This document shows positions 55,879-63,914 of a stretch of 64,000 nucleotides of DNA, in pieces. Source of the stretch: Glycocaulis abyssi (GTDB lineage Bacteria; Pseudomonadota; Alphaproteobacteria; Caulobacterales; Maricaulaceae). A program made the position numbers and the translations under genes. The stretch is from positions 1,116,001-1,180,000 of the forward strand of contig NZ_CP163421.1 of NCBI RefSeq assembly GCF_041429775.1. The letters are read 5' to 3'. The notes below the pieces were generated by a model. That model was not told the DNA's origin and did no database searches. It worked only from the letters and a program-made list of their open reading frames with translations. The stretch's first letter is position 1, and every line of letters starts with the position of its first letter.

Positions 55879-56271
55879 TTAGCGCGCCTGTACGATGTCT
55901 GCAGACGTATCAACCGCCGACCACGCCGTATCACAGGTCACAACCTTGCCGCCACGCGTTTCGCCAAGGGCAAGACAGGCGCGGTCACCCAGAGACAGGC
56001 CGAGCGCGCGCGTGCGCGGCCTCAGCGACGCCGCTGCCATGGCCTGCGCCTCGTCAAAATCGATAACCACCAGCCCGATGGACGCGATGGCCGCCTCGAC
56101 GGCGTCCTGCGGCGCACCCTTTTCCATCAGCTTGCCCGCCACTTCGCTCAGATTGACTGCCGAGATGACCGCGCCCGGCAAATAGCGCTCGACATGCGCG
56201 GCGCCCGGCTCGCCGAGCAGCACGGCCAGCAGGGCGGACGCATCAAGAACTGCGCCCTCACCCGTCTTCAC
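55879..56271 (-). CDS. vapC: PIN-domain toxin, VapC-like
   Basis: 130 residues. PIN ribonuclease fold with the four acidic positions: LDASALLAVLLGEPG, NLSEVAGKLMEKG, LSLGDRACLALG, and TCDTAWSAV. VapC toxins cut initiator tRNA or rRNA and are held by a DNA-binding antitoxin. The start overlaps the upstream antitoxin-like gene by 14 bp, which is the normal order and coupling for such pairs. Confidence 0.88.
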   Translation of the reverse strand: MKTGEGAVLDASALLAVLLGEPGAAHVERYLPGAVISAVNLSEVAGKLMEKGAPQDAVEAAIASIGLVVIDFDEAQAMAAASLRPRTRALGLSLGDRACLALGETRGGKVVTCDTAWSAVDTSADIVQAR

Positions 56272-56704
56272 GCGCCGCCTCCGCGCGGCGGTCCGCGATC
56301 AGTTCATCAGACAGGCTGAGGCCGGGCTCCAGAAATGGCCTTAGAAGCGCGCGTGCCTTGTCCGCTGCGCGCGAGGGCGGCAACAGCTCCAGCCCGTCTG
56401 CTCCGGCATTGAGCACCAGCTTGCTCCCCTCCTGCAGGCCGAACCATTCGCGGAACGCCGCCGGTATCAACACCCGCCCGGCACTATCAACGGAAACTGT
56501 CACACTACCGGGTTGCGTTGGCACCGCGCCGGCCTTCTCCTCATCCGCCACGAGGACATTGCGCACGTGCTGATAGCGGATATCCAGCGCGCGGGCGATA
56601 TCGGCGCGCTTCAGGCCCTGCTTGGCCAGCGCACGTATCCGCGCCGACTTTGTGGGCAGATGAGCCACAGAGGCTCTCAAGTCCTGCACTGTCTGATGCA
56701 CCAT
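56258..56704 (-). CDS. AbrB-type antitoxin with additional helix-turn-helix
   Basis: 148 residues from the ATG at 56704 (an ATG at 56716 is also possible). N-terminal HTH (KSARIRALAKQGLKRADIARALDIRYQHVRNVL, about 20-52), then an AbrB/SpoVT swapped-hairpin domain (VTVSVDSAGRVLIPAAFREWFGLQEGS, about 68-95), then an acidic toxin-binding tail. Two DNA-binding domains in one antitoxin is unusual for VapB. The upstream AT-rich stretch (56720-56785) is a likely promoter/operator. Confidence 0.82.
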   Translation of the reverse strand: MVHQTVQDLRASVAHLPTKSARIRALAKQGLKRADIARALDIRYQHVRNVLVADEEKAGAVPTQPGSVTVSVDSAGRVLIPAAFREWFGLQEGSKLVLNAGADGLELLPPSRAADKARALLRPFLEPGLSLSDELIADRRAEAAREDG

Positions 56705-56894
56705 GACACTCTCCATCAGGTTTGCTGGAGATATTGACGCAAATAATAATTTTTGTCAATTTTATTTGATAATAGCGTAAAATATCCAATCCCGGCGTTT
56801 CACCGGGGTAAACTCCAGCCGTTACCCACCTCGCCATCCCTCTCGTCACCCCCACGAAAGCAGGAACGAAGAAAAGGGAAATGCCCATTTCCTT

Positions 56895-57211
56895 CGTCAT
56901 TCCAGAAAGCGCTTTAGCGCTTATCTGGAACCCAGTGTTTTTCGCTCTGCAACTGCCTGCCCGCAGCGACGCATGGATAGGCTGAGCGTCATAATGAAGA
57001 TGGATCCCCGGTCAAGCCGGGGAACCCGGTTGAGAGGCGAGTGGTATAAACAACCGGGGTCCCCGCCCCCGCCTGTCCTCGTGAAAACGGGGAAGCGGGG
57101 CCCCAGACTCTTCACACCTCTTCGTCACCCCAACGAAGGTGGGGGTCCAGAGATCATAGAGCGAAGACTATGCATGCGGCTCTGGGTTCCCGCCTGCGCG
57201 GGAACGACGAG
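56895..57211. repeat. Intergenic repeat cluster between the toxin-antitoxin pair and ivd
   Basis: Family A unit with stem AAGCGCTTTAGCGCTT (56895-56936), a CCCCGGTCAAGCCGGGG unit (about 57003-57030), a diverged family C copy (57053-57106) and a convergent family A pair (57123-57211). The 515 bp gap has no gene; 56720-56785 is AT-rich. Confidence 0.7.
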
Positions 57212-57231
57212 AGGGGACACGAAATCGCGTC

Positions 57232-58404
57232 TTACGCGCTCTCGCCGAACAGTTCCCGGCCGATCAGCCAGCGGCGGATTTCGCTGGTGCCTGCCCCGAT
57301 CTCATAGAGCTTGGCATCGCGCAGCAAACGCCCGGTCGGGTATTCGTTGATATAGCCATTCCCGCCGAGGATCTGGATGGCATCGAGCGCGCATTGCGTG
57401 GCGGCCTCAGCAGCAAAGAGGATCGCGCCTGCGGCGTCCTTGCGCGTCGTCTTGCCCGCATCACAGGCTTGCGCCACGGCGTACACATAGGCGCGGCTGG
57501 CGTTCATGCGCGTGTACATGTCGGCGATCTTGCCCTGCACCAGCTGGAACTCGCCAATGGATTTGCCGAACTGCTTGCGCTCATGGATGTAGGGCATGAC
57601 CACATCCATGCACGCCTGCATGATGCCGACAGGGCCAGCCGACAGCACGGCGCGCTCATAGTCGAGCCCGCTCATCAGCACGCGCACACCCTGGCCCACG
57701 CCGCCAAGCACATTCTCTTCGGGCACTTCGCAATTATCGAAGACCAGCTCGCCGGTTTCAGAGCCGCGCATGCCCAGCTTGTCGAGCTTCTGGGCGACGG
57801 AGAAACCCTTCATGTCCTTCTCGATCAGGAAGGCGGTGATGCCCTTGGAGCCGCCTTCGGGATCGGTCTTGGCATAGACCACCAGTACATCGGCGCTCGG
57901 CCCGTTGGTGATCCACATTTTCGAGCCATTGAGGACGTAGCGATCGCCCTTCTTTTCAGCTTTCAGGCGCATGGAAACAACGTCAGAACCTGCGCCCGGC
58001 TCGCTCATGGCGAGCGCGCCGACATGCTCGCCGGAGACGAGTTTGGGCAGGTATTTCTCCCGCTGCGCGTCATTACCATTGAGCTTGATCTGGTTGACGC
58101 AGAGGTTTGAGTGCGCGCCGTAGGAGAGACCCACCGACGCCGAGGCGCGGGAGATTTCCTCCATCGCGATCACGTGTTCGAGATAGCCTAGGCCCGATCC
58201 GCCATATTCCTCGCCGACCGTGATGCCCAGAAGGCCCAGCTCGCCCATCCCGCGCCAGAGGTGATGCGGGAACTCGTCCTTCACATCGATCTCGGCGGCC
58301 AAAGGCGCGATATTGTCGGAAGCAAAGCTGCGCACGGTGTCGCGCAGCATCTCTGCGGTCTCCCCCAGGGGGAATTCCAGCGTCGGGTATTGGTTCGATA
58401 TCAT
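57232..58404 (-). CDS. ivd: Isovaleryl-CoA dehydrogenase
   Basis: 390 residues of the acyl-CoA dehydrogenase family. FAD/substrate segments [16 protein letters not shown] and [32 protein letters not shown] and the catalytic-Glu region [19 protein letters not shown] are typical of IVD. Oxidises isovaleryl-CoA to 3-methylcrotonyl-CoA, the substrate of the mccAB products encoded further along on the same strand. Confidence 0.93.
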   Translation of the reverse strand: MISNQYPTLEFPLGETAEMLRDTVRSFASDNIAPLAAEIDVKDEFPHHLWRGMGELGLLGITVGEEYGGSGLGYLEHVIAMEEISRASASVGLSYGAHSNLCVNQIKLNGNDAQREKYLPKLVSGEHVGALAMSEPGAGSDVVSMRLKAEKKGDRYVLNGSKMWITNGPSADVLVVYAKTDPEGGSKGITAFLIEKDMKGFSVAQKLDKLGMRGSETGELVFDNCEVPEENVLGGVGQGVRVLMSGLDYERAVLSAGPVGIMQACMDVVMPYIHERKQFGKSIGEFQLVQGKIADMYTRMNASRAYVYAVAQACDAGKTTRKDAAGAILFAAEAATQCALDAIQILGGNGYINEYPTGRLLRDAKLYEIGAGTSEIRRWLIGRELFGESA

Positions 58405-58452
58405 GGCAGGCGGGATACCACGCCCGCCATTACGGTCAAGCGTGGACTGCCT

Positions 58453-59934
58453 TTACTCGCCTTCCGGCGGAGTGGCTTCGTTCGCCGTACCGGCGCTTTC
58501 GGCGACCGCTTTGGGCTGGCGCGTGCGGGTAAGGAGTATCCAGGCCGAGGTGATCGTCAGAGCAATGCCCATCGCCGCCGCGACCGGGCCCAGAAGGCCG
58601 AAATCGACAACCTCCGGGTCGGTGCCGCGCTCGATAATCGTCCACAGGCCAAAGCCCGTCATCGCCACACCGACAGCCAGATTGGCCACAAACAGCCAGG
58701 TGCCATTGCCGGGCGCTTTGGCCGGTGCAGCCGGGCCGGGCCCGGCCTGCGGCAGTTCAGGCGCCGGAGCTGCCGTACCCATCAGCACGCCGGGGTGAAT
58801 CTCGTCATTATCAACCGCCTCGTCTTCTTCGGGCATGTCGGCCGGGCGGCCCACGGCCTGCACCTCACCGGAGAAGCCGGCGCTGGGGGCGGGCGAATCG
58901 GCGCTGATGGCAGCGGGCTTTGCAGCTTCCGGCGCCGGGGGCGTGACAGGGACCGCGATATCGGTGCGGGTGATCGTCACCGAGGAGACGGCCGCATAGA
59001 CCGGTACCGGGCCGACCTTGTAACGCGGCTGTTCCGGCTCGGCGGCGGGCTGGGGCGCTGGCGCAGGGGCTTCCGGCTCGGCGCGCTGCATGAAGCTGAA
59101 GCCCAGACGGGCATCGCTCGCCACAGGCGCGTCCTCGCTGGCGGCCGGTTCTGCCTCAACGGCCATGGTCTCAGCCATTTGCGCGTTCATGCGCGCAATC
59201 ACGCTGCCGGTCGGGTCATCAGCCGGGCCGCTCTCAGGCGCAGGTGACGGGCTGGCAGGCTGCTCTTCCACTGGTTCGGTGGCCGCCTCAGGCTCCGGTT
59301 CCGGTTGCGGCTCGGCCTCCGGCTCCGGTGTGTCATCCTCGAGCACCATGCCGCCCGGCTCTGGCGGATCGATGAACTCCAGCTCCAGATCGACCAGCGG
59401 GCCGATGCGCGGCGCGGGGTCTGCAGCTTCGGGCGCAGGTTCGGCCACCGGTTCGGGTGCCGGGGCGGGTTCCGCCTGCTCCTGCACGCCTTTGAGATAG
59501 AGCGCCTTTTCAGCGGCGCGGCGGCGCACCAACCGTTCAGAAACGACCAGACGGCCATCTTCCTCGGCGCGCACCCAGGTTTCCAGCGCGGCAGCGGCCT
59601 CCAGATGGCGGCCATCGCGCGCAAGACGGGCCACGTCCGACACCTTGAACGCGCCCGGACCAATGGAGCAGGCAAACGATACCAGCGCATCGCGCACCGA
59701 CCCTGGCAGGTCTTCGCCCACGGCCTTATCGATGGCCTGTTCGGCCTGGATCACATCATAAAGAAGCAACAGCTCGGCATCTTCACGGCTGATGCGTGCG
59801 CCTTCCTTGGCTGCTGCCGTGTGACCGTAGCCCAGCGCCCAGCGCCGCCCACGGCGCAGCGCGTCGCCCAGAAAGGGTTCATGGGTCTTGATGAGTTCGC
59901 GCGCGGCGCGGCTGGATTTCAAGCGCGGCTTCAT
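58453..59934 (-). CDS. Lysozyme-domain protein with Pro/Glu/Ala linker and C-terminal membrane anchor
   Basis: 493 residues. Residues 1-150 resemble phage-type lysozymes (GH24-like): LIKTHEPFLGDALRRGRRWALGYGHTA, then LLLLYDVIQAEQAID and SVRDALVSFACSIGPGAF. A glutamate (KTHEPF) and the GYGHT turn match the catalytic region, though the usual aspartate is not obvious. Residues about 170-410 are low-complexity (PEPEAEPQPEPEPEAA). Two hydrophobic segments near the end (WLFVANLAVGVAMTGFGLW and LLGPVAAAMGIALTITSAW) anchor it. There is no signal peptide, so the enzyme domain may stay cytoplasmic. Role unknown. Confidence 0.75.
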   Translation of the reverse strand: MKPRLKSSRAARELIKTHEPFLGDALRRGRRWALGYGHTAAAKEGARISREDAELLLLYDVIQAEQAIDKAVGEDLPGSVRDALVSFACSIGPGAFKVSDVARLARDGRHLEAAAALETWVRAEEDGRLVVSERLVRRRAAEKALYLKGVQEQAEPAPAPEPVAEPAPEAADPAPRIGPLVDLELEFIDPPEPGGMVLEDDTPEPEAEPQPEPEPEAATEPVEEQPASPSPAPESGPADDPTGSVIARMNAQMAETMAVEAEPAASEDAPVASDARLGFSFMQRAEPEAPAPAPQPAAEPEQPRYKVGPVPVYAAVSSVTITRTDIAVPVTPPAPEAAKPAAISADSPAPSAGFSGEVQAVGRPADMPEEDEAVDNDEIHPGVLMGTAAPAPELPQAGPGPAAPAKAPGNGTWLFVANLAVGVAMTGFGLWTIIERGTDPEVVDFGLLGPVAAAMGIALTITSAWILLTRTRQPKAVAESAGTANEATPPEGE

Positions 59935-59998
59935 AAGTGTCCCGTTCCGAAACGCCCGTCAGGGGCTCTTCCGGTATCGTTGCAAATTGGTTGCCGCG

Positions 59999-60994
59999 CT
60001 ACTGGCCGCGCCCCAGCACGTCCACTGTGGCCAGCGCGGTGAAGGGCGCAAACACGCCGCCGCCGACGCCGCCGCCAATCAGGAACACAGCGCCGTCAAG
60101 AACCGAGGCGGCAGCCTCTGTGCGCGCGGCCGTCAGTGATCCGTCCTCACGCCAGCTGCGTGCACCGGGCTCTATGGCGAACACCGTGGCGTAGGTGGAG
60201 CGCAGATCATCTCCGCGTCCGCCCAGCGCCAGCAGGCGGGCACCGTCGAAGACCAGCGCATGGCCGGCGCGGGCGGCAGGCAGGTCCGGGCCACGCCGCC
60301 ACTCACGCCTGTCGATATTGTAGATATCCACGCGGGCAACGGCCCGGCGGTTCACAATGCCGCCTGTCACCCAGATCTCGCCCTCCACCAGCGTGATGCC
60401 GGCATCACGGCGGCGCAGGTCGGAAGGCGCGTCCAGCGCCGCCCATTCGCGCGTCTCGATATCAAAGACGAAGATGCCGCCCGGCTCCTCAATGCCGCCG
60501 ACGGCATACAGCCGGTCCTCATGGGCCACCATGGCGAAGGCTGCGCGCGCGGCCGGCATCGGCGTCTCGCTCTGCCATACGTCCATTTCCGGGTCGTAGG
60601 ACCACATCTCCGCTATCGGCTCGCGGCCCGATTCCGAACTGTATCCGCCCGCCGCCCAGATGCGCCCGTCAGCGGCGGCAAATCCGAAACGCTCCAGCCC
60701 TTCCGGCAGCGGCGAGAGCGGACGCCAGCGATTGATCTCGCTGTCATAGACCTCGAAATTGTCGCGCGGCGTCACCCGCCCCGCCCCGCCTGCGGCATAG
60801 ATATGCCCGTCCATCGCCACGGCGGAGAGACCGGCGCGTGCGCTCTCCAGCTCTGGCCCGCTGCGCCAGCCCGCATGCAGGACCAGCCCGCTGCTGGCCT
60901 CGTCCTGACCGTGGGCAGCAATCGGCAACGGGCTTGCTGCAACCAGTACCAGGGCAACAGCAGACAAGGTGGAAAAAGAGACAAAACGGCGCAA
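59999..60994 (-). CDS. Exported kelch-repeat protein (TTG start)
   Basis: 331 residues from a TTG at 60994, chosen because GGAGGG lies 8 nt upstream and translation from there gives a clean signal peptide (LRRFVSFSTLSAVALVLVAA). The longer open frame runs back through tRNA-Leu, so it is not real. Six kelch blades are recognisable by GG pairs (YAAGGAG, WAAGGYSS, YAVGGIEE, WVTGGIV, LALGGRG, FLIGGGV) with following Trp-x-x-x-P segments. Likely a periplasmic beta-propeller; function unknown. Confidence 0.8.
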   Translation of the reverse strand: MRRFVSFSTLSAVALVLVAASPLPIAAHGQDEASSGLVLHAGWRSGPELESARAGLSAVAMDGHIYAAGGAGRVTPRDNFEVYDSEINRWRPLSPLPEGLERFGFAAADGRIWAAGGYSSESGREPIAEMWSYDPEMDVWQSETPMPAARAAFAMVAHEDRLYAVGGIEEPGGIFVFDIETREWAALDAPSDLRRRDAGITLVEGEIWVTGGIVNRRAVARVDIYNIDRREWRRGPDLPAARAGHALVFDGARLLALGGRGDDLRSTYATVFAIEPGARSWREDGSLTAARTEAAASVLDGAVFLIGGGVGGGVFAPFTALATVDVLGRGQ

Positions 60995-61120
60995 AGACAG
61001 CACCCTCCGCACTGCGAACGACCAGACCTTAAGCCTTCCCTCGCCGGAAGGCAGGATTATGGCCAAGAGCCTACTGTGTGCAGCCCGGCAAGGCGAGTGG
61101 TCAGATGAAGCGCGCGGGTT

Positions 61121-61166
61121 AAAAAGAAAGCGCCCGGTCCGCGAGAGGCGAACCGGGCGTTTTTTC
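61121..61166 (-). terminator. Terminator downstream of tRNA-Leu
   Basis: Stem CGCCCGGT / ACCGGGCG (61131-61159) with CTTTCTTTTT on the minus-strand 3' side and TTTTTT on the plus side, so it can work both ways. It ends the tRNA-Leu transcript and insulates the kelch gene. Confidence 0.8.
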
Positions 61167-61187
61167 ATCTCTCGAGGGGAGAGAAAA

Positions 61188-61272
61188 TGGTGCGGCCGAG
61201 AAGACTCGAACTTCCACGGGTTGCCCCACAGCGACCTCAACGCTGCGCGTCTACCAGTTCCGCCACGGCCGC
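61188..61272 (-). tRNA. tRNA-Leu (anticodon GAG)
   Basis: 85 nt with encoded CCA. Acceptor GCGGCCG / CGGCCGC, D-arm GGCGGAACTGGTAGACGC, anticodon loop TTGAGGT giving GAG (reads CUC/CUU), a long variable arm typical of tRNA-Leu, and T-loop TTCGAGTC. It is independent of the kelch gene. Confidence 0.95.
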
Positions 61273-61366
61273 AAACTGGGAGACGGGCGTTTAGCAAGAC
61301 CCAAGCGGAAAGGAAAGCCCTTCACTGCGCGAGCGCGCGCGATTTTCGCGGACACCAGAGGCCGCG

Positions 61367-61612
61367 TCAGACCGCGAAAAAGTCGTGTACATCGGCTGCG
61401 TCGGTGATCGACACGGCGATATGATCGCCCTGGATCACGATCTCTCCGCGCGCAATGGGATGGTTATTGGCCAGAATCCACACTTCTTCATGCTCCGCGG
61501 CATCAAGGGGAATCACCGCGCCGCGCCCCATCCGCAAGAATTGCTGGATAGGCAGGCGCGAGCGGCCCAGAAGAACCGCAATTTCAATCTGCACAGCGCC
61601 AAGCTGACTCAT
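61367..61612 (-). CDS. fliN: FliN-like flagellar motor switch protein
   Basis: 81 residues from the ATG at 61612: a single SpoA/C-ring domain with VQIEIAVLLGRSRLPIQQFL, MGRGAVIPLDAA and ANNHPIARGEIVIQGDHIAVSIT. In the C-ring, FliN binds FliM and transmits CheY signals. It is short compared with enteric FliN and consists only of the core domain, as is common in alphaproteobacteria. No other flagellar gene is adjacent; lipB is divergent. Confidence 0.88.
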   Translation of the reverse strand: MSQLGAVQIEIAVLLGRSRLPIQQFLRMGRGAVIPLDAAEHEEVWILANNHPIARGEIVIQGDHIAVSITDAADVHDFFAV

Positions 61613-61715
61613 AGTGTGATGATACCTTGTCCCGCGTTTTTCCCGCCGCACACCCTCACTTGAAAGCGGCGCGTTTACACACGATGTTCCGGGCCGGTTT
61701 CCGAGGCGTTAAGCA

Positions 61716-62396
61716 ATGCAACAAAAACCAGCCGGATGGGCAGTTTCTGCAGCCCCGGTCGATTATGACGCCGCCGTAGCAGCGATGGAGGCGCGCGTGG
61801 CCGCCATTCATCGCGGCGAGGCGGGCGAGCTGATCTGGCTCCTGGAGCACCCTGCCCTCTACACCGCCGGCACCAGCGCGGACGCCTCGGACCTGCGCGA
61901 GCCGGAGAAGTTTCCGGTCTATCGCTCGGGCCGGGGCGGCGAATACACCTATCACGGACCGGGCCAGCGTGTGGCCTATGTGATGATGGATTTGAGGGAA
62001 CGCGGCCGCGATGCGCGGCAATTCGTCAATAATCTCGAAGACTGGATCATCGGCGCGCTCGACAGCTTTAACGTGAAGGGCGAGAAGCGCTGCGACCGGA
62101 TCGGGGTGTGGGTGGACCGCACACCCGTCGGCGGGCCGCCCCGCGAAGACAAGATCGCCGCTATCGGTATCCGCCTGCGCCGCTGGATCTCGTTTCACGG
62201 CATCGCGCTGAATGTGGAGCCGGACCTCTCCCATTTTGGCGGGATCGTGCCGTGCGGGATCACCAATCCGTCCTTTGGCGTCACAAGCCTGACCGATCTT
62301 GGCCTGCCCGTGACCATGGACGATGCCGACTTTGCGCTGAAATCAGCGTTCGTGGAGGTATTCGGCGCCGTAGAGGACGAGGCACCACCGGTGTAG
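61716..62396 (+). CDS. lipB: Octanoyl-[ACP]:protein octanoyltransferase
   Basis: 226 residues. Moves octanoate from ACP onto lipoyl domains, the first step of lipoate assembly. Signature [22 protein letters not shown] and the catalytic pair K146 ([14 protein letters not shown]) and C180 ([16 protein letters not shown]). lipA is not adjacent. The ATG at 61716 gives [18 protein letters not shown] with the expected N-terminus. Confidence 0.96.
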   Translation: MQQKPAGWAVSAAPVDYDAAVAAMEARVAAIHRGEAGELIWLLEHPALYTAGTSADASDLREPEKFPVYRSGRGGEYTYHGPGQRVAYVMMDLRERGRDARQFVNNLEDWIIGALDSFNVKGEKRCDRIGVWVDRTPVGGPPREDKIAAIGIRLRRWISFHGIALNVEPDLSHFGGIVPCGITNPSFGVTSLTDLGLPVTMDDADFALKSAFVEVFGAVEDEAPPV

Positions 62397-62410
62397 GGGG
62401 TACTAACTTT

Positions 62411-62721
62411 GTCATGGCCCGGTTTATCCGGGCCAACCATGCCTGAGAGCTTGCTCTTCCCTGATCCTTCGAGACGTTCGCTTCGCTCACCCTCAGGATG
62501 AGGGAAAAGTACGCCCAAGCCCTCATCCCGAGGGGCTTCGTCAGAAGCCGTCTCGAAGGACGAGGGCTTCCTGGCCGCTTTGCGGCCTGAAACGCGCGAA
62601 CGCGCGCCCGCGACTGCCTGTGCCCGCGCAGGCGGGTATTCGCGGAACATCGCAACGCATCCGCGTTGCGGAACTAAAAGAGGCATGGATCACCTGCATG
62701 AAGCGGGTGATGACAAGGATT
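62411..62721. repeat. Intergenic repeat cluster between lipB and the DUF805-like gene
   Basis: Family D unit (62411-62448), an inverted repeat built on CCTTCGAGACG and CCTCAGGATGAGG (62465-62567, seen widely in alphaproteobacteria), a family B element (62571-62672) and the facing family D unit (62683-62721). No gene in this 338 bp gap. Confidence 0.7.
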
Positions 62722-62734
62722 GGGGAAAACCCCC

Positions 62735-63256
62735 TCACCCCCTGCGGGGCATGCGCGCGAACCAGAAGCCGATGGCAAAGACGGTCAGCCAGAAAGCGAC
62801 CGCCGAGGGCCAGTCGCCCGCAGAGAAAGCGGCCAGCGTCTCGGCCTCATTCTCGATCATACGCTGCTGGAAGCCGGCGATGAGGTCTTCATCCTGACCG
62901 GCGGCCTGCACCTGGGCGGGATCGTTGATGTCGACGCCCTGCGCTTCGAGATAGTCCATGAAGCCCGGCAAGATGGCAACCGTCACCGCGATGATGGCGA
63001 CAAGCGCCTTCACCCCCACGCCCGCCGCCAGAGGCACGATCACCAGCGGCCCCTGCCGCCCCGCATCGCGCAGCCGGTTGATGTGAAGCGCGGCCAGGCA
63101 GAACAGGATCACCAGCCAGCCAAACATGGCCAGGCCCCCATCCAGCAGGGTCAGGCGCAGCGCATCGGCAAAGGCGATCAGGCCAAGGCCGAGCCAGAAC
63201 GTATCGGCATCAGCGCGCGTGTCAGGCAGGAATATGGCTCGAAAATTGATCGGCAC
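62735..63256 (-). CDS. DUF805-like membrane protein (GTG start)
   Basis: 173 residues from a GTG at 63256 with GGAG about 10 nt upstream. Opens PINFRAIFLPDTRADADTFW, then membrane segments at about 20-60, 80-105 and 150-168; LHINRLRDAGRQGPLVI recalls the RRLHDxGRSG motif of DUF805 in the next gene. A soluble insert (about 110-145, GVDINDPAQVQAAGQDEDL) separates the helices. The frame can be extended to 63352, but without a fitting start site. Function unknown. Confidence 0.65.
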   Translation of the reverse strand: MPINFRAIFLPDTRADADTFWLGLGLIAFADALRLTLLDGGLAMFGWLVILFCLAALHINRLRDAGRQGPLVIVPLAAGVGVKALVAIIAVTVAILPGFMDYLEAQGVDINDPAQVQAAGQDEDLIAGFQQRMIENEAETLAAFSAGDWPSAVAFWLTVFAIGFWFARMPRRG

Positions 63257-63420
63257 GCGGGTGAGGCTCCGGGCAGGGGGAAAAGCGTATGTCGCGCCGC
63301 TTCTAGCCCAAGCCGGGAACGGGCGGAAGACAAGCGGGCGCAGGTTCATCACCCGCGCCCGTCCGCATCAAGAAAATGATGAACAGAATTATTCGCCAGA
63401 CACCGCATCGGCCGCAGCGG

Positions 63421-63777
63421 CTACAGCACCCTTGGGTTGGGGCCGTGCTGGTTCACGCCCGGCTGGCTGTCCATGACGTAGAAGATGAGCAGCACAATGA
63501 AGCCTACAAGCGGAACCAGGCCGATCAGGATCCACCAGCCCGAACGCCCGGTGTCATGCAGACGGCGCACACCCACCGCGATAGCCGGAATCAGGCTGCC
63601 CAGCGCGAACAGACCGGCCAGCATCGGATAACCGAACACGCTCATATCGACGGCGTAAAGCACGCCATAGACAATGACGTAGAACAGGAACCACCACCAG
63701 TATTCACTGCGGCGCGCGCGGCCCTGAAAGCCGACATAGTTGGAATAGACCGATTTTACGGCGTCCATGAAATTCAT
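63421..63777 (-). CDS. DUF805 membrane protein
   Basis: 118 residues from the ATG at 63777 (a second ATG lies 9 bp further in). Typical DUF805: VKSVYSNYVGFQGRARRSEYWWW, the motif VGVRRLHDTGRSGWWILIGL, and VLLIFYVMDSQPGVNQHGPNP at the end, with four hydrophobic segments. Function unknown; common small inner-membrane family. The related gene downstream is on the same strand. Confidence 0.9.
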   Translation of the reverse strand: MNFMDAVKSVYSNYVGFQGRARRSEYWWWFLFYVIVYGVLYAVDMSVFGYPMLAGLFALGSLIPAIAVGVRRLHDTGRSGWWILIGLVPLVGFIVLLIFYVMDSQPGVNQHGPNPRVL

Positions 63778-63914
63778 GTTTTTGTCCCTCCGGGGGCTGG
63801 CCAAAACAAACCGGATCGGCGCGCGAGGGCTTGAGGGGGCCGGATACGCGATTCAATCCTTGGTCCAGCGTCGGCCCGCAGGGCAGGCGCGGTCAACAAA
63901 AAACCGGAAAAAAG

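Noticed and set aside
60995-61297. Upstream extension of the kelch frame
   Set aside because: It reads through tRNA-Leu and its terminator; a TTG with a good ribosome-binding site and signal peptide lies at 60994.
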